From positions 1-6,037 of the forward strand of contig JAHZHV010000028.1 of the NCBI GenBank assembly GCA_019420085.1: a DNA stretch of 6,037 nucleotides. Direction: 5' to 3'. The position numbers and the translations under genes are program-made. Positions 5,417 to 6,037 of the stretch are shown piece by piece. Position 1 is the stretch's first letter; each line of letters starts with the position of its first letter. This DNA comes from Christensenella sp. GTDB taxonomy: Bacteria; Bacillota; Clostridia; Christensenellales; Maliibacteriaceae. Below the pieces are notes generated by a model. The model was not told the origin of the DNA. It searched no databases and saw only the letters and a list, made by a program, of their open reading frames with translations.

Positions 5417-6037
5417 TGGTCGTATTCGAAAAACCCAAGGCACTTGCGGACGTGCCGATGCATTACTGCCCGGGCTGCACGCACGGCATTATTCATCGCC
5501 TGGTTGCCGAGGCGATCGACGCGCTCGGTATCGAGGGCAAGACGATCGGTGTCGCACCCGTCGGTTGCTCCGTTATGGCATATAATTACTTCAACTGTGA
5601 TATGGTCGAGGCGGCGCATGGCCGTGCACCGGCTGTTGCCACAGGACTGAAGCGTTCCGATCCGGAAAATCATATCGTCTTTACCTATCAGGGCGATGGC
5701 GACCTTGCTTCCATCGGTATGGCCGAGACGGTGCATGCCGCCACGCGCAATGAGAATATTACCGTTATTTTCGTCAATAACGCCATTTACGGCATGACGG
5801 GCGGTCAGATGGCGCCCACGTCGCTGCCTGGTCAGGTGACCCAGACGTCTCCTTATGGCCGTGATCCCAAGCAGTGCGGCTATCCGGTCAAGGTCTGCGA
5901 GATGCTGGCGCAGCTGGAGGGACCTGAGTATTTGGAGCGCGTTGCCGTCAACAACGTCAAGAACATCCGCAACGCCAAGCGTGCAATTCAGAAGGCGTTT
6001 GAAAACCAGATCAACAATAAGGGATTCTCTTTGGTGG
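5416..6037 (+). CDS. 2-oxoacid:ferredoxin oxidoreductase beta (TPP-binding) subunit, 3' end outside window
   Basis: The first 207 residues are visible and the frame is open to the window edge. AGGAGGT (5401-5407) lies 8 nt before ATG 5416, which overlaps the alpha stop (TAATG), indicating translational coupling. YCPGCTHG (cysteines 18 and 21), C51 and the later C154 or C161 provide the cysteines expected to hold the proximal [4Fe-4S] cluster. GDGD (93-96) to VNN (120-122) is the thiamine diphosphate/magnesium motif, followed by IYGMTGGQMAPTS (124-136), typical of OFOR beta subunits. This subunit carries the active-site TPP that decarboxylates the 2-oxoacid or, in reverse, carboxylates the acyl group. 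About 40-80 residues are probably missing, and a gamma subunit gene is expected next. In VOR nomenclature it matches the beta part of VorA; in KOR terms, KorB. Confidence 0.93.
   Translation, partial: MVVFEKPKALADVPMHYCPGCTHGIIHRLVAEAIDALGIEGKTIGVAPVGCSVMAYNYFNCDMVEAAHGRAPAVATGLKRSDPENHIVFTYQGDGDLASIGMAETVHAATRNENITVIFVNNAIYGMTGGQMAPTSLPGQVTQTSPYGRDPKQCGYPVKVCEMLAQLEGPEYLERVAVNNVKNIRNAKRAIQKAFENQINNKGFSLV

Noticed and set aside
3239..5443. Long minus-strand open frames (3239-4078, 4328-5443)
   Set aside because: They lie opposite motif-bearing ATPase and oxidoreductase genes, show Arg/His-rich low-complexity composition, and have no plausible ribosome site or domain.

Overview
The window looks like a chromosomal segment of an anaerobic Bacillota. 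Purine-rich AGGAGG-type ribosome binding sites, a T-box leader RNA and a ferredoxin-dependent 2-oxoacid oxidoreductase all point that way. The GC-rich coding sequence would suit a Negativicutes-like organism (Selenomonas/Megasphaera type), but no rRNA or other marker is present, so that placement is a weak inference. All genes lie on the plus strand.

Layout. Positions 1-699 are the 3' end of an AMP-forming acyl-CoA synthetase gene. Positions 700-1102 are non-coding: a small hairpin, a promoter (TTGACA, 17 nt, extended TG-n-TACCGT) and a well-formed T-box riboswitch ending in a 15-bp intrinsic terminator with a T run. A compact operon follows: an unusual 763-residue protein fusing an XRE helix-turn-helix, a cupin domain and a complete acyl-CoA synthetase (1103-3394); a small P-loop ATPase (3431-4093); a two-[4Fe-4S] ferredoxin subunit (4138-4344); the alpha subunit of a VorB/KorA-type 2-oxoacid:ferredoxin oxidoreductase (4355-5416); and its TPP-binding beta subunit (from 5416, cut by the window edge). 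A gamma subunit is expected just beyond the window.

How it may fit together. T-boxes turn genes on when their cognate tRNA is uncharged, that is, when an amino acid is scarce. By folding the leader by hand I place the specifier codon at GTA (valine, 872-874). The T-box bulge UGGU (1003-1006) fits a tRNA ending in ACCA, which agrees with valine. Starvation-induced control fits a biosynthetic role. The synthetase would activate a branched short-chain acid (isobutyrate for valine), and the oxidoreductase would run in the reductive carboxylation direction, using reduced ferredoxin and CO2 to make the 2-oxoacid, which a transaminase then converts to the amino acid. Reductive carboxylation of branched-chain volatile fatty acids is known physiology in rumen and gut anaerobes. 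The gene set, the T-box and the fused sensor-like domains together suggest a dedicated, doubly controlled salvage operon. The substrate, the direction and the specifier assignment are inferences.
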